Source of the DNA: Pyrrhoderma lamaoense
Lineage: Eukaryota > Basidiomycota > Agaricomycetes > Hymenochaetales > Hymenochaetaceae
Length of the DNA stretch: 64,000 nucleotides
Assembly: GCA_002794735.1 (NCBI GenBank)
Contig: NBAZ01000004.1
Coordinates: forward strand, 124,001 to 188,000
Reading direction: 5' to 3'
Shown here: positions 47,684-60,110 of the stretch, in pieces
Numbering within the stretch: the stretch's first letter is position 1
Layout of the letters: each line of letters opens with the position of its first letter
Position numbers and translations under genes: made by a program
Notes under the pieces: model-generated
The model's input: only the letters and a program-made list of their open reading frames with translations
Databases searched by the model: none
What the model was told of the DNA's origin: nothing

Positions 47684-49073
47684 TTATATTTATAGTCCTT
47701 TAATATCCATTCGACACACATGCCTCACCACATGCCTTGTTTTTTGATACAATTAATATCATACATGAAAGCTGCTTTATGACTGTCTTTGTCCCATGAT
47801 TGCTGGGTTCCAAGAGTAAGATAGGGCCTAGGAACGCTGTCAACTGTCTAACTTGATTGACTTCACTGCTGACCCGAGGAGAACGAGTTTAAGCATTGGA
47901 TCAAACTACCGAACCATCGCAATGCAGGAAATCTGCGAGGACTACATGTGCCGCGCGGATGCAATAGAAGCCAAAATAATAGTATATTTTAATTATCCAT
48001 GATTGGCGCGCACTTTGCCGTGATACATTTCTTTTGCCTTTTGGGTAATCGTACTCGAGAAGTATACTTCCTAAGATCCTTTAAATTTATTTCTTCCGTG
48101 TCACTTAGCGGATAAAACTTTTGTCAAGTTTGTACGAGGGGAAAATAAGCAGCACTATTGGAAAGAAAAGACATATTCCCTTTGAGGCTGTTCGCGGTGT
48201 TTGTTTGCTATCATTGCGAGAGAAGAATGCGAAACTTCTATGCTATGTCATTGCACAAAACCAATGAAAGTCATATAGTGTATCTTTTCCCTTTGACAAG
48301 AAAATTATCTCACGCTTTCTCATGAGAAAGACAGATGATATATGGATTAATCAGAACTGTGTTTTTCTTTTGGTACTGTCTATACGTCAAGGCGTATTGG
48401 TATGCTATCTTCCTCCAGCAAGGTTCGCATCAAATGCACCTCCCGGAAGAAGAGTTGCACTTGATATGGTACTGCCCTGTTTTGGCCTCAGTAGAAATGA
48501 TAGTCATTTAAATCAGTCTCAAATTAAATTTGTAGAGTATAGTCACCGTGGATCCATTATGTCCATTCCATAGGCTTGGGCCATGTCCGAGGACATCACA
48601 AAACGCATGACTATACACCATTCTATCTATGCACGCTGCTATTGCTGGGATATTTGTACGAGGAACGTGACCAAATGAAAGAAAAACCGCATTAATATCC
48701 CTCTATCAGATGCCAGATTGGTGAATATAGGTTATTATCGTTTTTTCTTACTACGTATGAAGATTTCTCCATCCGTTTACGGCTAAGCTTACTTACATAC
48801 TTATGCTTCTAATTCAGATCCCTTCGATTCATCCAAATACGATACAGATCATGGACGATATGAAATTTTGGTGTGCGTTACTACCTCTTCTCTTCCCGGG
48901 GATTCCGTGGCTTTAGAGGCTCCTTCTTAGGATATACTATCCCATTTGACCCTCAATGGCCGGTATAAAACAAAAGGAGGGGCCCATGAAACAAATAACA
49001 ACGATATATTATCCCCCCCTTCAACACTCTCAATCTCATTGTTTTCTGCAATAACTCTACGCCCTGCTTCGTC
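47684..49073. other. intergenic, no gene seen
   Basis: 1.4 kb between two plus-strand genes. An 83-codon plus frame at 48322-48573 lacks splice context and motif. Immediately before 49074 there is a CT- and C-rich leader suggestive of the methyltransferase promoter. Confidence 0.5.
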
Positions 49074-50548
49074 ATGAGCGTATCCACTCTAACAACCGCC
49101 ACTCATGGCTTAAGAGACCTATTTGGTAGAGGCATGAACTTGATCAGTGATGTAGGGCACTCCCTCTTTCTACTCTTGTTCTTTACTAATCAATGTTGCT
49201 TTTGTTAGTTGTATAAGCTACCAGCTGATAAACAGGAGTTGGATGTAATGTCCATTCCATACTTAATTACAAACATATCTATAACATAATATTCCAGCGT
49301 TTAACACTTCAGCACAGAATTTGGACATTAATGGTCGGTGGACTGTATCCAAAGCAAGCCGAAGGGGCCGTACAAGACTTAATGCGTAGGTGTGAGAAGG
49401 AGGGCAGGCGGGCGAAGATACTGGATATCGGGTCAGGATCCGGTTCCTGGTAACACCTTCTTTTCATCTTCATAATAAGACCCTTTTCTCAATTTATTGC
49501 CCAGGGCGCTTGAGATGTCTCAGAAATTTCCCAACGCCGATATACTTGGGATCGATCTCATCGAGCATAAGCCTAAGTATGTTCTCAAATTGTGTGAATT
49601 GAAACAACGCTCAACAAATAAAACCAACTTTTTTTTAGGAATTTACCGCCCAATTGCAGGTAAGTAAACGCCACTCCTAAATTAGGCCAATTTTTTGGGA
49701 AGTAGCTAATTTGGGTTTCTAATCTCTATAGTTTCGTGAGAGCAGATGCTACAAAATGTCTACATCAGTATGCAGGCCAGTTCGATATTGTTCAGTGTCG
49801 AAGTGTAGCAAAACACGTGAGTACAATAGGACTTTTGCCCATGTAAGAATGCTAAGTGAATAAAATTGACAGGTGTCGAATCCTACCCACTTTACCCGAG
49901 ATATCGGGCAGACTCTCCTCCCAGGTAAGTTCCATGCGCACATCGGCCTCATCGAAAGTAGAGCTGAAACATGTCCTTTTTACTATAAAGGAGGAATATT
50001 CTTTTTTGCGGATGCGACGGCAGATATCTTAAGCATGGACAAGCAAATACATCCGCATGTCTCAGACTATGCCTTAGAATCTGCCAGATCTGTGACACCT
50101 GGAGACAAGGACGGTAGTTGGTTTGCAAGATGGCTCTGGGAAGTCAACAAACGCTGGACAACCAAAGCAAGAATGAACACAGATGGGGATAAACTCCATT
50201 TGCTATTGCGCGCAGATCAGCAATTTAGTGATATCAATGATTACTCCTACTACAGTCCCATAGGGTGGGATGGTGGAAATACTATTGAAGGGACGAATGG
50301 GTCAGAGATAGGAACTCTCATGGTCTTGAATGTTTTCGTAAGTAGATTTAATCTCGGCTATAGGATTCCCACTCTAACCATTGCTTCTGTTTCAGGACTT
50401 TTTACAAGCAAGTGCACCATCCCTGCTCGCTTCAGGAATGTCCGAGGAAATTGTAGCTAGTTGGGAAAAAAACTGCCAGAAAGAAGTGTTAGATCCATCT
50501 AAGAGGCTTTTATTGAAATGGGTTATTGCTTGGGCGACAAAAGTCTGA
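49074..50548 (+). CDS. SAM-dependent methyltransferase, 331 aa
   Basis: Class I methyltransferase, probably acting on a small molecule. Nine exons: 49074-49151, 49209-49244, 49298-49449, 49505-49576, 49639-49659, 49732-49816, 49873-49924, 49991-50337, 50396-50548; total 332 codons with consistent phases. Motif I is KILDIGSGSGSWALEM, post-I acidic residues are in ILGIDL, and motif III corresponds to TLLPGGIFFFAD, which is interrupted by an intron. Upstream YKLPADKQELDRLTLQHRIW is characteristic of a large fungal methyltransferase group found both in primary and secondary metabolism. Exon 5 is only 21 nt. The PKS start lies 10.9 kb away with HIR1 and the DUF4336 gene between, so membership in that locus is not supported. 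Confidence 0.9.
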
Positions 50549-51136
50549 GGGTCATTATATTATACTATTTATCTATGGCTTTGGATTTAATGGATATTTT
50601 TACCTCTAGCATATCACGTATCTACATGTATATGAATGTAAATCGATTCCTTTGTATGGTTGTTCTATTTATACTACTCACATTTATTCTCACCCTCCGA
50701 GACGTTTGTTTTGATGTACAATTAGTCACAATTTCTCACACACAGTGGTTATTTGCGTAATAACAAGGAATTTAGTGTCAGACAGATATCGTAAGCCAAG
50801 GTTGAATATCTCTTCAAGACTCTTGCTTTTTAATAAATTTTTGTAAATCGCAATGTTTCATCCGCCAAGATAAAAACACGTAACCTGAAAAACATTTATT
50901 ATTAGCAATAAGTCGATATCTGCTATAAGAAGTGTAAATTCATTGCAACAAGTACCTGGAAAATTTTTAATATCAAACGTTTGCCATATACTGCTATTAG
51001 TAAAGGAAGTCAAGAAGGTGAACTATATAGAAGTATCTTAAGGTAGCTACAAAAAAGGAATACAATGCCGGTTAAATGATACAACCGATGAATGTAATTT
51101 ATGGTAAGGAATAAAAAAGAACCTCAAACAAGGAGC
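50549..51136. other. convergent 3' region, no gene seen
   Basis: About 590 nt between stops of convergent genes, AT-rich, with no coding signal. Confidence 0.5.
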
Positions 51137-54100
51137 CTAGCCATAGTTCAAGCTCCCCATGCTAAATTCAGGCGTAGTCATATCTACATCAGTTCTTTGT
51201 CTATAGTGTTGTTGATTATTAGGCTCAAATCCTCTAGCAAACCCCGGCCCTTCGGGTCGAGGTGGAAGTCCTGGTGGGCGAGGCGGTAACTGCGAAAACG
51301 AGTTCACAGGGACATTTCTTCTTTCGAACTCACGCGGTGGTCCAGCATGAAAATTTGGGAAGGCTGGCCCTCTATTAAATGTGTTATTAAATCTGCCAGG
51401 ACCTTGAAAACCTCCTGCATTCCAATTTGTAGGCTGGTTCTGAACGGGAGCATTGATCTGCTGAATACCATTTGGCATTACGGGAATGGGTTGTGGATAT
51501 GATACCGGAGGGCCACGCTGATTGTTGTGTCGGAAATTATTCTTAAATCCATGCAAAGGTGGTGGCAATCCGGGGTGTTTTGGAGGGAAATCGACTTGGG
51601 TGGGCTGATTCTGATGCTGGTGCCGTCGGCCACGCTGATCATACTCATGCGATGCTTCGTATGCTGGTAGACTATAAAAAATACTTTTAGATGGTTTCGT
51701 TATCACTAGTCGAATCAAACTTACCTTTTTGGATCAGCCGGAAGAGGATCAGACCAAAAGTACTCATCATCAAGAGCCTCTGTTGCAGTGATGCGCTCAC
51801 GAGGGTTGAGTGTCAGCAGTTTATCCAAGAGGTTGCAGGTTTCTTTACCAAGCCTTTTGAGTATATTCGAATTAGAATAGATGGTAGCAAACAAAAAACG
51901 AAGAACAGCGCTAACGATTCATAAACCTGCTTTATTCGCCTCTCTTGAGGTCTAAAACGAATCTGACCTTCACATCCGGGTAGTTTGTCATAATGTGGCC
52001 AATTCTGTGAGTTTGGGGCACCACATATTGACCATATTTTTTCTAGCTGGTCAAGATCTGAGTTCCCAGGTAGTATGGGCCGACGCATAAACATCTCGCC
52101 TAACACGCAACTGTGAATAGATAGTATAAGTTTAAGATGTTATTCTATATGAACAAACACTGGATCACAGACCCGATTCCCCAGATATCGATCTCACCAC
52201 CATAGTTTCGCGCACCAAGAAGTAATTCCGGAGGTCGGTACCAGCGCGTAACTACGCAGTTGGTATATTTACGTTCACGACCACCTTGCATACTGTTTGT
52301 TGGGTCAAAAACTCTCGCCAGACCAAAGTCTGCGATTTTCAGTGACCCAGAGTTTGAGATAAGTAGATTGGCTGCTTTCATATCACGATGTAGAATGTTA
52401 TTCTAAAGATCTGTGAGTAAGGACATTCGCCTCGGGATAAGATACATACATGATGCATATATTCTGTTCCTTCAAGGAGCTGCTTCATATAAAGCTTAAT
52501 CTGACTTGGTGAGAGTTTGACCCTTTCATTCTCAAGCAAGCCGGCAAGATCGTGATCCATATACGGGAAAACCATGTACACAGACATCGGCGAATCTTTT
52601 CCGTTGCCTTCCCAACTTGGATTAGAATATTTGTCGTATTGATAGCAGAGATATATGCATACTTGCGATGACAAACATATCCAATAGCCCAACAATACAG
52701 GGATGCTTAAGAGCTTTTAGTATCTTTATTTCCCGTAGTGCTGTTACTGGCATTCCTTCCTTCTCGTTGTGCATAAGTATACGTTTTAAGGCAACCATTT
52801 CGCCAGTATGTTTATTCAGTGCTTTATGTACCTCACTTTCAGGTTTACTCTTGCGTGAACTTCAAGAGAAAACAGGTGAATTATCATAGATACGCACCCA
52901 AAAGTACCTTCGCCAAGTTTTGTCATTATATCATAATCGGAACGTTTTCCACAACCAATAAACACTCGATGGTATACTTCTTTCTCCTCTTCCCGAGACC
53001 GCTTGACGGGTATACGCCTCTTTTTCAATGGCTGAGGAGGGGGAGGGGGGAGAGGGACTACTTCTGCTTTGCTTATCACAGTATTTGATCGACTCTGCAG
53101 ATTTGGAGGTGCTGGCGTCTCTTGTGATACCGAAACATTCAGCGACTGCGGTGTATGGTTATTAGGTGGAGCACAGGGTCGCTTCAGAGGTAGCGGATGT
53201 GGATCAAGAACCTGTGGTATTTCTACTAAAGAAATTTTATTGTCCATTAGTTCTGCAGGAGGTCCCGGTTCTGAAGGAAGAGATGGAGTACGTGGACGAC
53301 CTGCAGGAGTTCGGGTTGGGGCAATCGATGAGTGTGGAAGTAAAGGTGTTGAGGGGCAATATACTGGAGAGCGAGAATATCGACGTCGTTCATAATCATG
53401 TTCAACATAACTATCAATGGGTCGGTAATAACGGTCGTTGTCATCTATGTCCTCACGATGATAATGTTCGCGAGAGTCTCCAGTACGGTCATAATATGTA
53501 TCACGCGTGTAAGGCTCATAATGATCACCTCTGTCCCAGTCTCGGTCCCTATGCTGAGAATACGAGTATTCCGGAGAGACTAGTAAAGAGCTACGTGGAG
53601 TAGGGAGTCGGTGTTTTGGTCTGTTGTCCTTCTCATAGTCATGACCTCTTCCATCGTGGGGGGGAGTTACAGACCGGGTTGGAGGTGAACGACCTCTAGA
53701 ATGAGATGAATCATAGTAGTCGTCACGAGGGGGATCTATGAATTCATTGGTCCAACTTTTATCTTTTTCACTAATCCGAGTACTTTTATCATCACCATGA
53801 GGAAAATATGAATCTCCTCCGTTATGAGGCATCGTAGGAGACTCATGGTTATGTGAAGGCTCATAATGATCACCCGTTCCTCTCCATCTTCCATTCACAT
53901 TCGAGCTGCCTGACGGTGCGGGACGGGCACGTCTATCATGAGTTAGTGATTCATCTTCTCTATAACGGCCTCTGTCTTCGTCTATGCGTTCATAAATTAC
54001 TGGAGAGGGCCTATAGCTATTCCGATTTCGTTCGTCCGGATTCCAGTTACGAAAGCGATCACGGTGGTCTCTATTATCCCATTCTTGCGCATCTACTTGT

Positions 54101-54330
54101 TTCTTTGGTCTTACATATTCTTCCGATTTTGTCGAAGGTACAACCTTGCTTTTGAATGGAAAGGGCACCTTAGGTCTTGCCATTGCCGCAGAAGATGAAG
54201 TATTGGCCATAAGTACATTAGCAACTGAAGAAGGTGTATCGTCCACCTCGCCTTCTTCTGGAGAGGATGTTGCTCTCCTTTTCGTAGGTCGGTATTCAGA
54301 AGTCCTGAGAGGGGGACGTTTTGAGGACAT
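51137..54330 (-). CDS. BUR1: BUR1/CDK9-type cyclin-dependent kinase, 950 aa
   Basis: Serine/threonine kinase of the transcription-elongation CDK group, expected to pair with a cyclin and phosphorylate RNA polymerase II CTD and elongation factors in the nucleus. Exons (minus) 54330-52898, 52835-52663, 52607-52450, 52402-52173, 52110-51916, 51853-51725, 51671-51137; total 951 codons. A 470-residue Arg/Asp/Ser-rich disordered N terminus precedes the kinase: [13 protein letters not shown] (P loop), VALKRIL (Lys), [14 protein letters not shown] (the PITALRE-type C helix of CDK9), [31 protein letters not shown] with the activating Thr, and FMRRPILPG. The C-terminal tail is Pro/Asn/Gly-rich. BUR1 is preferred over CTK1 from the PVTALRE and LPGCEG motifs, but the CTK1/CDK12 group is not excluded. 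Confidence 0.88.
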
Positions 54331-54689
54331 AATCAGATGTACTAGCTAAGAGTCAAAGAAGCGCCTTTGCCAGCCAGAAGTAATAATGTGTTACACATGT
54401 CACAACACGAATCAAGTATATTGAGTTACTATTCTATTAGAACATGCACAACTAATATATGCAAAATTTCCTCAAATTTCCCTCCTCATAGAAGAGAGGA
54501 ACGATTGTTGAATTTGTTACTTTTGAGCGAGTCTATTGCTGTTGATAGATATGAAAAAAAGGACCAGAACATGAAAAAAAACTGAGTAACGTTTCATCAT
54601 CTATTTCCACGTGATGGCAGAAGCTTTGCCCACTCATGAGACGCGCTCGCCGTAGTGTAGACAGAAGTACTTAAACTTAAGTGGAAACA
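54331..54689. promoter_or_regulatory. shared divergent promoter of BUR1-like and JHD1-like genes
   Basis: 359 nt separate two start codons that point away from each other, so both promoters must fit here or overlap the 5' ends. The stretch is AT-rich with T- and A-runs. No single TATA element can be assigned with confidence. Confidence 0.6.
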
Positions 54690-56989
54690 ATGCGCACCTC
54701 CAAATCTAAGCGCGGTAACTCTAACAAAGTCAAAGAAGTAGAGCAGGTTACCTCTCAGGAAAATGAATCTGACAAGCAACGCTGTCCTCAATGCAAAAGC
54801 GACCCTGAGCAAAGCTCCGCTGGGAAAGCGGATTCTGACAATATTCAAGATGATTCATCCGCAGATGCTAAAGCTGAGAGCTGGGTGAGATGTGATAAAT
54901 GTAAAGTATGGTTTCATTGGAGATGTGCTGGTGACAATAGTGATCTTGACGCGATTGATAAATGGTGCGCCATATAACTACCCGATCGACTTTACTCGAC
55001 TCTTACGAGAAACTTAGGTTCTGCAGCGACTGTCGAGCCGCTGATCAGAGACTGACGATTACATTCAAACCACCTGCACGCAAATCTGCCCGAAAGAAAG
55101 TGGCTCGTGATTACGCGAGTCTACACAACGGGATCCCCGTAGTTGGTGTGGACAAATGGCATACTCTTCTTGAAGCAAAGGATGCTGCGGGTGCGTTCGC
55201 TAAAGACCCCTTTAGACGCATGGCTGGATCAGAGCTTACACAGGACTGGGCTGATAATGACCCGGAAGCCTTACTCGAACCAATACTCATAGAATCTCCT
55301 GAAGGTTTAGGGATGTCTATGCCTCAGGCAGGCTTAACCGTAACAGATGTAGCACGTATCGTTGGCGAAGACAAGCCCGTTGAAGTCATGGACGTCGCAA
55401 CACAGTCGAACACCCCCGGCTATACCATGGGAAAATGGGCTGCATATTTCTCAACTCCCCCGAGGCTCGGGATCGCATACGCAACGTCATATCACTTGAA
55501 ATTTCTGATACCCCTCTTGGAAATCAGGTTGTTCCACCCCGTTTGGTGCGCGAACTTGATTGGGTGGAGAAATTCTGGCCAGTGAACAAACGTGGCCCAG
55601 GACATGCTTACCCAAAAGTCCAACTATATTGTTTGATGGGAGTTGCTAAAGCATGGACAGATTGGCACATAGATTTTGCTGGTTCATCAGTTTATTATCA
55701 TATCCACAGTGGAGCGAAAACATTCTATTTCATTAGGCCGACACAAGCTAACCTTGCTGCCTATGAGCGTTGGTCAGGTTCTGAGTTACAGACAAGTACT
55801 TGGCTTGGCGACCTTGTTGATGTTGTATACAAAGTTGAGCTCACAGCCGGTAATACAATGATAATTCCTACGGGCTGGATCCATGCTGTTTACACCCCGG
55901 TTGATACCATTGTTTTTGGTGGTAACTTCTTGCATTCTTATAATATTGCAACTCGTACGTACTCGTGTTTTTAGGCTCAGAGATAGACTTCTTACAATAG
56001 CCTTAGAATTACGCGTCAGAGAAATCGAAAACGCAACCCGTGTACCCAAAAAATTTCAATTCCCATTTTTTACTCGGTAAGCTCTGATCCTTCCCCTTAT
56101 GCTCGCTACTTTTGACTGAAGTTGATTACTGTCCAGACTGTGTTGGTATGCTGGAGAGGGTTTTTTACGGGCATTGAGAGCTCGGGAAGACATCTCTGCG
56201 CGAATACTCTCATCTTTAGAAGCTCTTGCCAACTACCTTGTCAGTGAGGCTAGACTCTTAGACAATACTGAGCGTGCCAATTCCTCTGGCCAGACAGGAA
56301 AAGTATCTAACAGTGAAGCCACTGCAGCACGTAAAAGAGATGCTAAAGATTGTGTCCCTAGTGACAAGGTGAAGGATGCTCCTGCCCTAGCACGCGAACT
56401 GCGTTGGCGTGTGCGAGTCGCAGCTCACGGGTCTAGTGACACTGAAAACGACAATACTAATGTCCTTACTGGTACAGAATACTCAGGAAGCAAGAATAGT
56501 GCGAAGCGGAGAAGAAAGGAATCCCTGGACGTGAACGCAAGTCAAATTTTCGAGACTTCTCCGGAAGATATGGAGACACATTCAATCCCTTCTCATATGA
56601 GAAATTTCATGCCAAAACGCTGGGATGTAAGTGAACTACGGTCAGTCAGGAAAGAACGTATTAGGCGTAGAATACCTGCTGGGTCACAACGCCCGCCTCT
56701 CGATGTGAATGCTGATATTGATGGAAACAATAGAAGGATAAATTGGGCTGTAACTTGGCTGAATTTTGATCAGAAAGATGGTGTGGTCGCGGCTGATCTT
56801 AAAGCTCCGGACTCGCTCGGAAAAGGGAATGAAGAAGCAGATGTTATAGGGCGTCAAGAGACAATGATACGTGTTCGAAGAACTTCCCAGGGACTAGAGC
56901 GACAGAAGATAGAGCGTACAATTGAGTTTTGGGAGTGGGAGCCAGGCCACATTGAAGAAGAATCTACAACGAAAGTCGCATTGTCTTAG
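54690..56989 (+). CDS. JHD1: JHD1/KDM2-type JmjC histone demethylase with PHD finger, about 713 aa, one single-base break
   Basis: Fe(II)/2-oxoglutarate demethylase predicted to act on H3K36 methyl marks. Exons 54690-54964, 55018-55954, 56001-56076, 56137-56989. An N-terminal PHD-like finger spans intron 1 ([20 protein letters not shown], then W/FCSDC). The JmjC domain shows the iron ligands in [15 protein letters not shown] and the distal His in [17 protein letters not shown], plus the 2-oxoglutarate Lys in [28 protein letters not shown] after the domain is typical of JHD1/KDM2. The frame changes near 55447-55449 (TTT) and exon 2 is one base short of the expected phase; one more T would join WAAYF to NSPEARDRI. 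The tail is basic and Ser-rich. Confidence 0.9.
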
Positions 56990-57606
56990 ATAACTTGGAC
57001 CTGCTGCATCTCACTGGTACAAATAAAATTACCTAACAAACGACTTTACTCCTTGCTTACACTTATTTGTCTCCTTATTTTTCCTCTTTTTATCTGGTAC
57101 TTCCTTGCAGAAGTTCCGGAATTTGTAACTGTCTATATCGTACATATCTGCATCCTCAAATCACCCTTGAATCTTCGAAGAAGAATTTAGTCTATTGAAT
57201 ATTTAAGACAGTTCCGAGATTGATGGAACAGAAAAAGAAGTAAGTCTCTCACCACCTTGAGAAATAAAAATGGATAGAAGGCTCGCGGGCTTGTCACTTT
57301 TACATGACTGTCTCCTCTCTGTAGATGCTTTACTGTGCTTCGGAATGTCTTCTATGCATATAGCAGTCTTGGAAGTATTCAAAAATATTGTAATTGTACC
57401 TTCATAATTTAAATTTAAATTTTTACAAATCCCGTACAACTTCAATTCTTGTTCGATTCGAATTCTTGTTCAATGATTGTGAAGCCTGTGCTTCATTTTT
57501 ACAGGATTGGGCGGGTGCAGCCGAGGAAGTGGGGACAAGGAGTCAATAGGGGTCAGAGGGTTGATTCCATTACGGAACGTTCTCTGATCCTATTATCTTC
57601 CTCCAA
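56990..57606. other. convergent 3' region, no gene seen
   Basis: About 620 nt between two convergent stops. Contains an AT palindrome at about 57405-57422 (AATTTAAATTTAAATTTT) and two chance frames of 73-80 codons. Confidence 0.5.
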
Positions 57607-59031
57607 TTATGCTGCCACTACAGCTTTAAATAGCTTCAAAGCTGCTATAGCTGAGCCCCAAGATGACTGAACTCCGTAACTTCCGTGTCTAATTCATTTG
57701 CAAATTTCCAATACGTTCTCCTGAACTGGGAGAAAGAAGGACTCACCCATAATTATAAACAATTGGAACTTTTTGTCCTGACACAGTTTCCAAAAAGCCA
57801 GTCTCTAGTCGGATTCCGCCTATTCGCGCAGGTCGTAAGCCACAGCCTTCCTCCATGATAATTGATTTAACATCTTCTACTGTCGGAAGAGTTGTCTGCC
57901 CTTCCTTATATGTAGGGGAAAGTTCAGGACACAGCGCAAGTCCTCGAGTCAGAATGTCTATAGTCGATTCCGGCCGTGGTTTTGGTTCCCTGATAATTAA
58001 GTATTTAAAAAAAGATGAGGACTATATAATCATAAGCTTGAAATACATACCAATCATTCTCAGCTTTAATTCCACCAACAATTACCCCGCCACTCCGACG
58101 AGGGATGATGTAGGTCCATAACCCCGTATTAAGATTACTTATCGTAAGACCCTTCCTTACCCACGGGGCACGGAGAATAACAGTCTGTCCGCGAACAGGA
58201 TAAACACCCTTGTCTTCTACTCCCCCGAGAAAACGAGCTCCGATGCCTGCACAGATGATTATAGCTGTGGGTATATTTCCTTCAGTATATGCTCCTTCGG
58301 CGAGCTGTGCAACATGATGAATTGCCGCCCGTACAATCGTCCCACCTCCTTTTTGGAAGCGCTTAAGAAGATATATAAGGTAAACAGGCATATCAATCGT
58401 TAACGTCTTGAAAGAAACCCCAGATTCAGCACCAAGAATGAGTTCATCCTGAGCCAGGACCCTATACTTTGTCCCCAAAGGTCAGAATAGTACATGAGAA
58501 CACTGGCAGTATGCATTTACTTCGGGCATGACTTCTAAACAATTGGGTCCGTAACGTTTCTCAGCGTAGTATTCAGTTTGCGGGATGCGGAGAAAGCATT
58601 CTTCGGAGTCCCTTCCAGGTTCAGACATGTCCCACATAATTTTGAAAGTCTCGCGATCCAATTCTGACCAGATAGAAGTCTGAGCCTCGTATAATCCAGA
58701 TCGTTGAAGTATAAACACACATACCTTGCTGCCTAGTATCATCTCCCGATAGGCTTACATGATGGGCCCCCTGATTTTTTTGTGAGGAAGTTGGAGCAAG
58801 TAAGCTTCGAATTCTTTGTTACTTACAGCCCACCAACTAGTATAACGGATGTTTTTGGGTTCATCCGGGAACGTTTCTGCGACTATGGTAACAGAATGGC
58901 CACTCTCTTGAATCTTGATTGCTGTCGACAGACCTACGACACCTATGGATTCTCAGCTTTAATGAAAAGAATGAAGTCATGTGGAGCTTCGTATGTACTG
59001 TACCTGCCCCTAAAACAATGACTGTGGACAT
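57607..59031 (-). CDS. FAD-dependent D-amino-acid oxidase, 357 aa
   Basis: Oxidative deaminase of D-amino acids producing the 2-oxo acid, ammonia and hydrogen peroxide; usually peroxisomal. Exons (minus) 59031-59004, 58942-58827, 58770-58725, 58663-58521, 58466-58051, 57989-57747, 57688-57607; total 358 codons. The N-terminal dinucleotide motif IVLGAGVVGLSTA spans intron 1. Further marks are RYTSWWAGAHH, GDDTRQQELDRETFKIMW, RIPQTEYY, GARFLGGVEDKGVYPVRGQT, GLRPARIGG with the substrate-binding Arg, and YGHGSYGVQSSWGSA with the FAD-binding tail. Length matches the family. The C terminus ends KAVVAA, without an SKL-like peroxisomal signal. D-amino-acid and D-aspartate oxidases cannot be separated by eye. 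Confidence 0.93.
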
Positions 59032-59515
59032 AGTAACAGATTCACGTATTTGCTAGACCAAGGGCGATGAGAATGTAGACTCGCATTTAATATACACTTT
59101 TAATTCCCGAACACATCCGAACATGGCCAAAGTAACATTTGGATATGACTCGGAACTCCGATAAGGAACAGTGGAAGCGATAACAGAGGAATTTCCGGTA
59201 CTTCAGTAGAGTAATTAAGGGTTATCGAACAAGATGATTCATATTTGCTCTAAATTTTTATGTAATTGTGTAATTGTGTTTTGTATCCTCTATGTCATTG
59301 ACTTTGTGGGATGATAAATGACTAGATCAGATAAATCATCTACTTGTTCAGAATGTCGCCGAAGTGAATTAATCAACCCAACTGTAGTCACAATATTCTA
59401 GTTGTGTGACTACTTGCATTAACTATGGCTTGTTCGCTCAGTCACAGTGTCACACAGTTAGCCCATGCTGAAGCTCCCCGACCAACGTGTATAACTGCGA
59501 CACTAAAGAATATCT
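59032..59515. promoter_or_regulatory. divergent promoter region of D-amino-acid oxidase and roadblock genes
   Basis: About 480 nt between two start codons pointing apart. A GTCACAGTGTCACAC segment (59441-59455) forms a near-palindrome. No TATA element is assigned. Confidence 0.5.
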
Positions 59516-60110
59516 ATGGTATGATTATGCGACAGTAGTAATCAATTATGGTTCCTAACTTGGCTCTTACAGGCTGCATCATCTTCAGCTTTTTCAGTAT
59601 CATCACAGACAGAAACAAGTGGTCAATCTTTCGCAAATGGCACGGTGCCAACGACTGCAGGTGGGACTTCCACTGCGGCTGTAGTGACGCCCCCGGAACT
59701 TGAACAAACTCTAGCTATGTTATCTTCTCATCGAACGGTACTAGGGTATCTTCTACTCTCGCGAACCTCACCGGTTAAGATTATTCGCCATTCTGGTGTA
59801 GTGTTTGAAGGAGACCAAGGAAAACGTTACGCTGGGGCCGTTAGTAGAATTGTTGACGCTGTGAGGCACGGACTGGATGAGGTTGGGGCGGACGGAGCAG
59901 ACTCTGTAAGAGGTTGATTTCACATAAATATGCATTTCTCATTAGACTGTACCAGGATGAAATACGGTTCATGCGAATCAGAACAAGACGCCATGAATTA
60001 ATGATATCTCCTGGTATGAGCATTCAGGACTATGAAGCATATACACATAAATACTCATTCCAACAGATGATCGCTATTTACTCACTGTTTTACACGATCC
60101 AACATCATAG
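59516..60110 (+). CDS. roadblock/LC7-type dynein light chain, 145 aa
   Basis: Homodimeric light chain that binds the dynein intermediate chain in the cytoplasmic dynein motor. Exons 59516-59518 (the ATG alone as coding part), 59573-59905, 59956-60013, 60067-60110; total 146 codons. Family blocks are SHRTVLGYLLLSRTSPVKII, HSGVVFEGDQGKRYAGAVSRI split here as HSGVVFEGDQG and RYAGAVSRI, FMRIRTRRHELMISP and the terminal DDRYLLTVLHDP. The N-terminal 60 residues are a Ser/Thr-rich extension (MAASSSAFSVSSQTETSG) not seen in short animal LC7. The start is inferred because the frame upstream of 59573 holds stops, and the only phase-compatible ATG touches the donor at 59519. Confidence 0.88.

Noticed and set aside
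57203..57670. 73-80 codon frames after the D-amino-acid oxidase stop
   Set aside because: They lie in the convergent 3' region, lack motifs and are not needed for either neighbouring gene.
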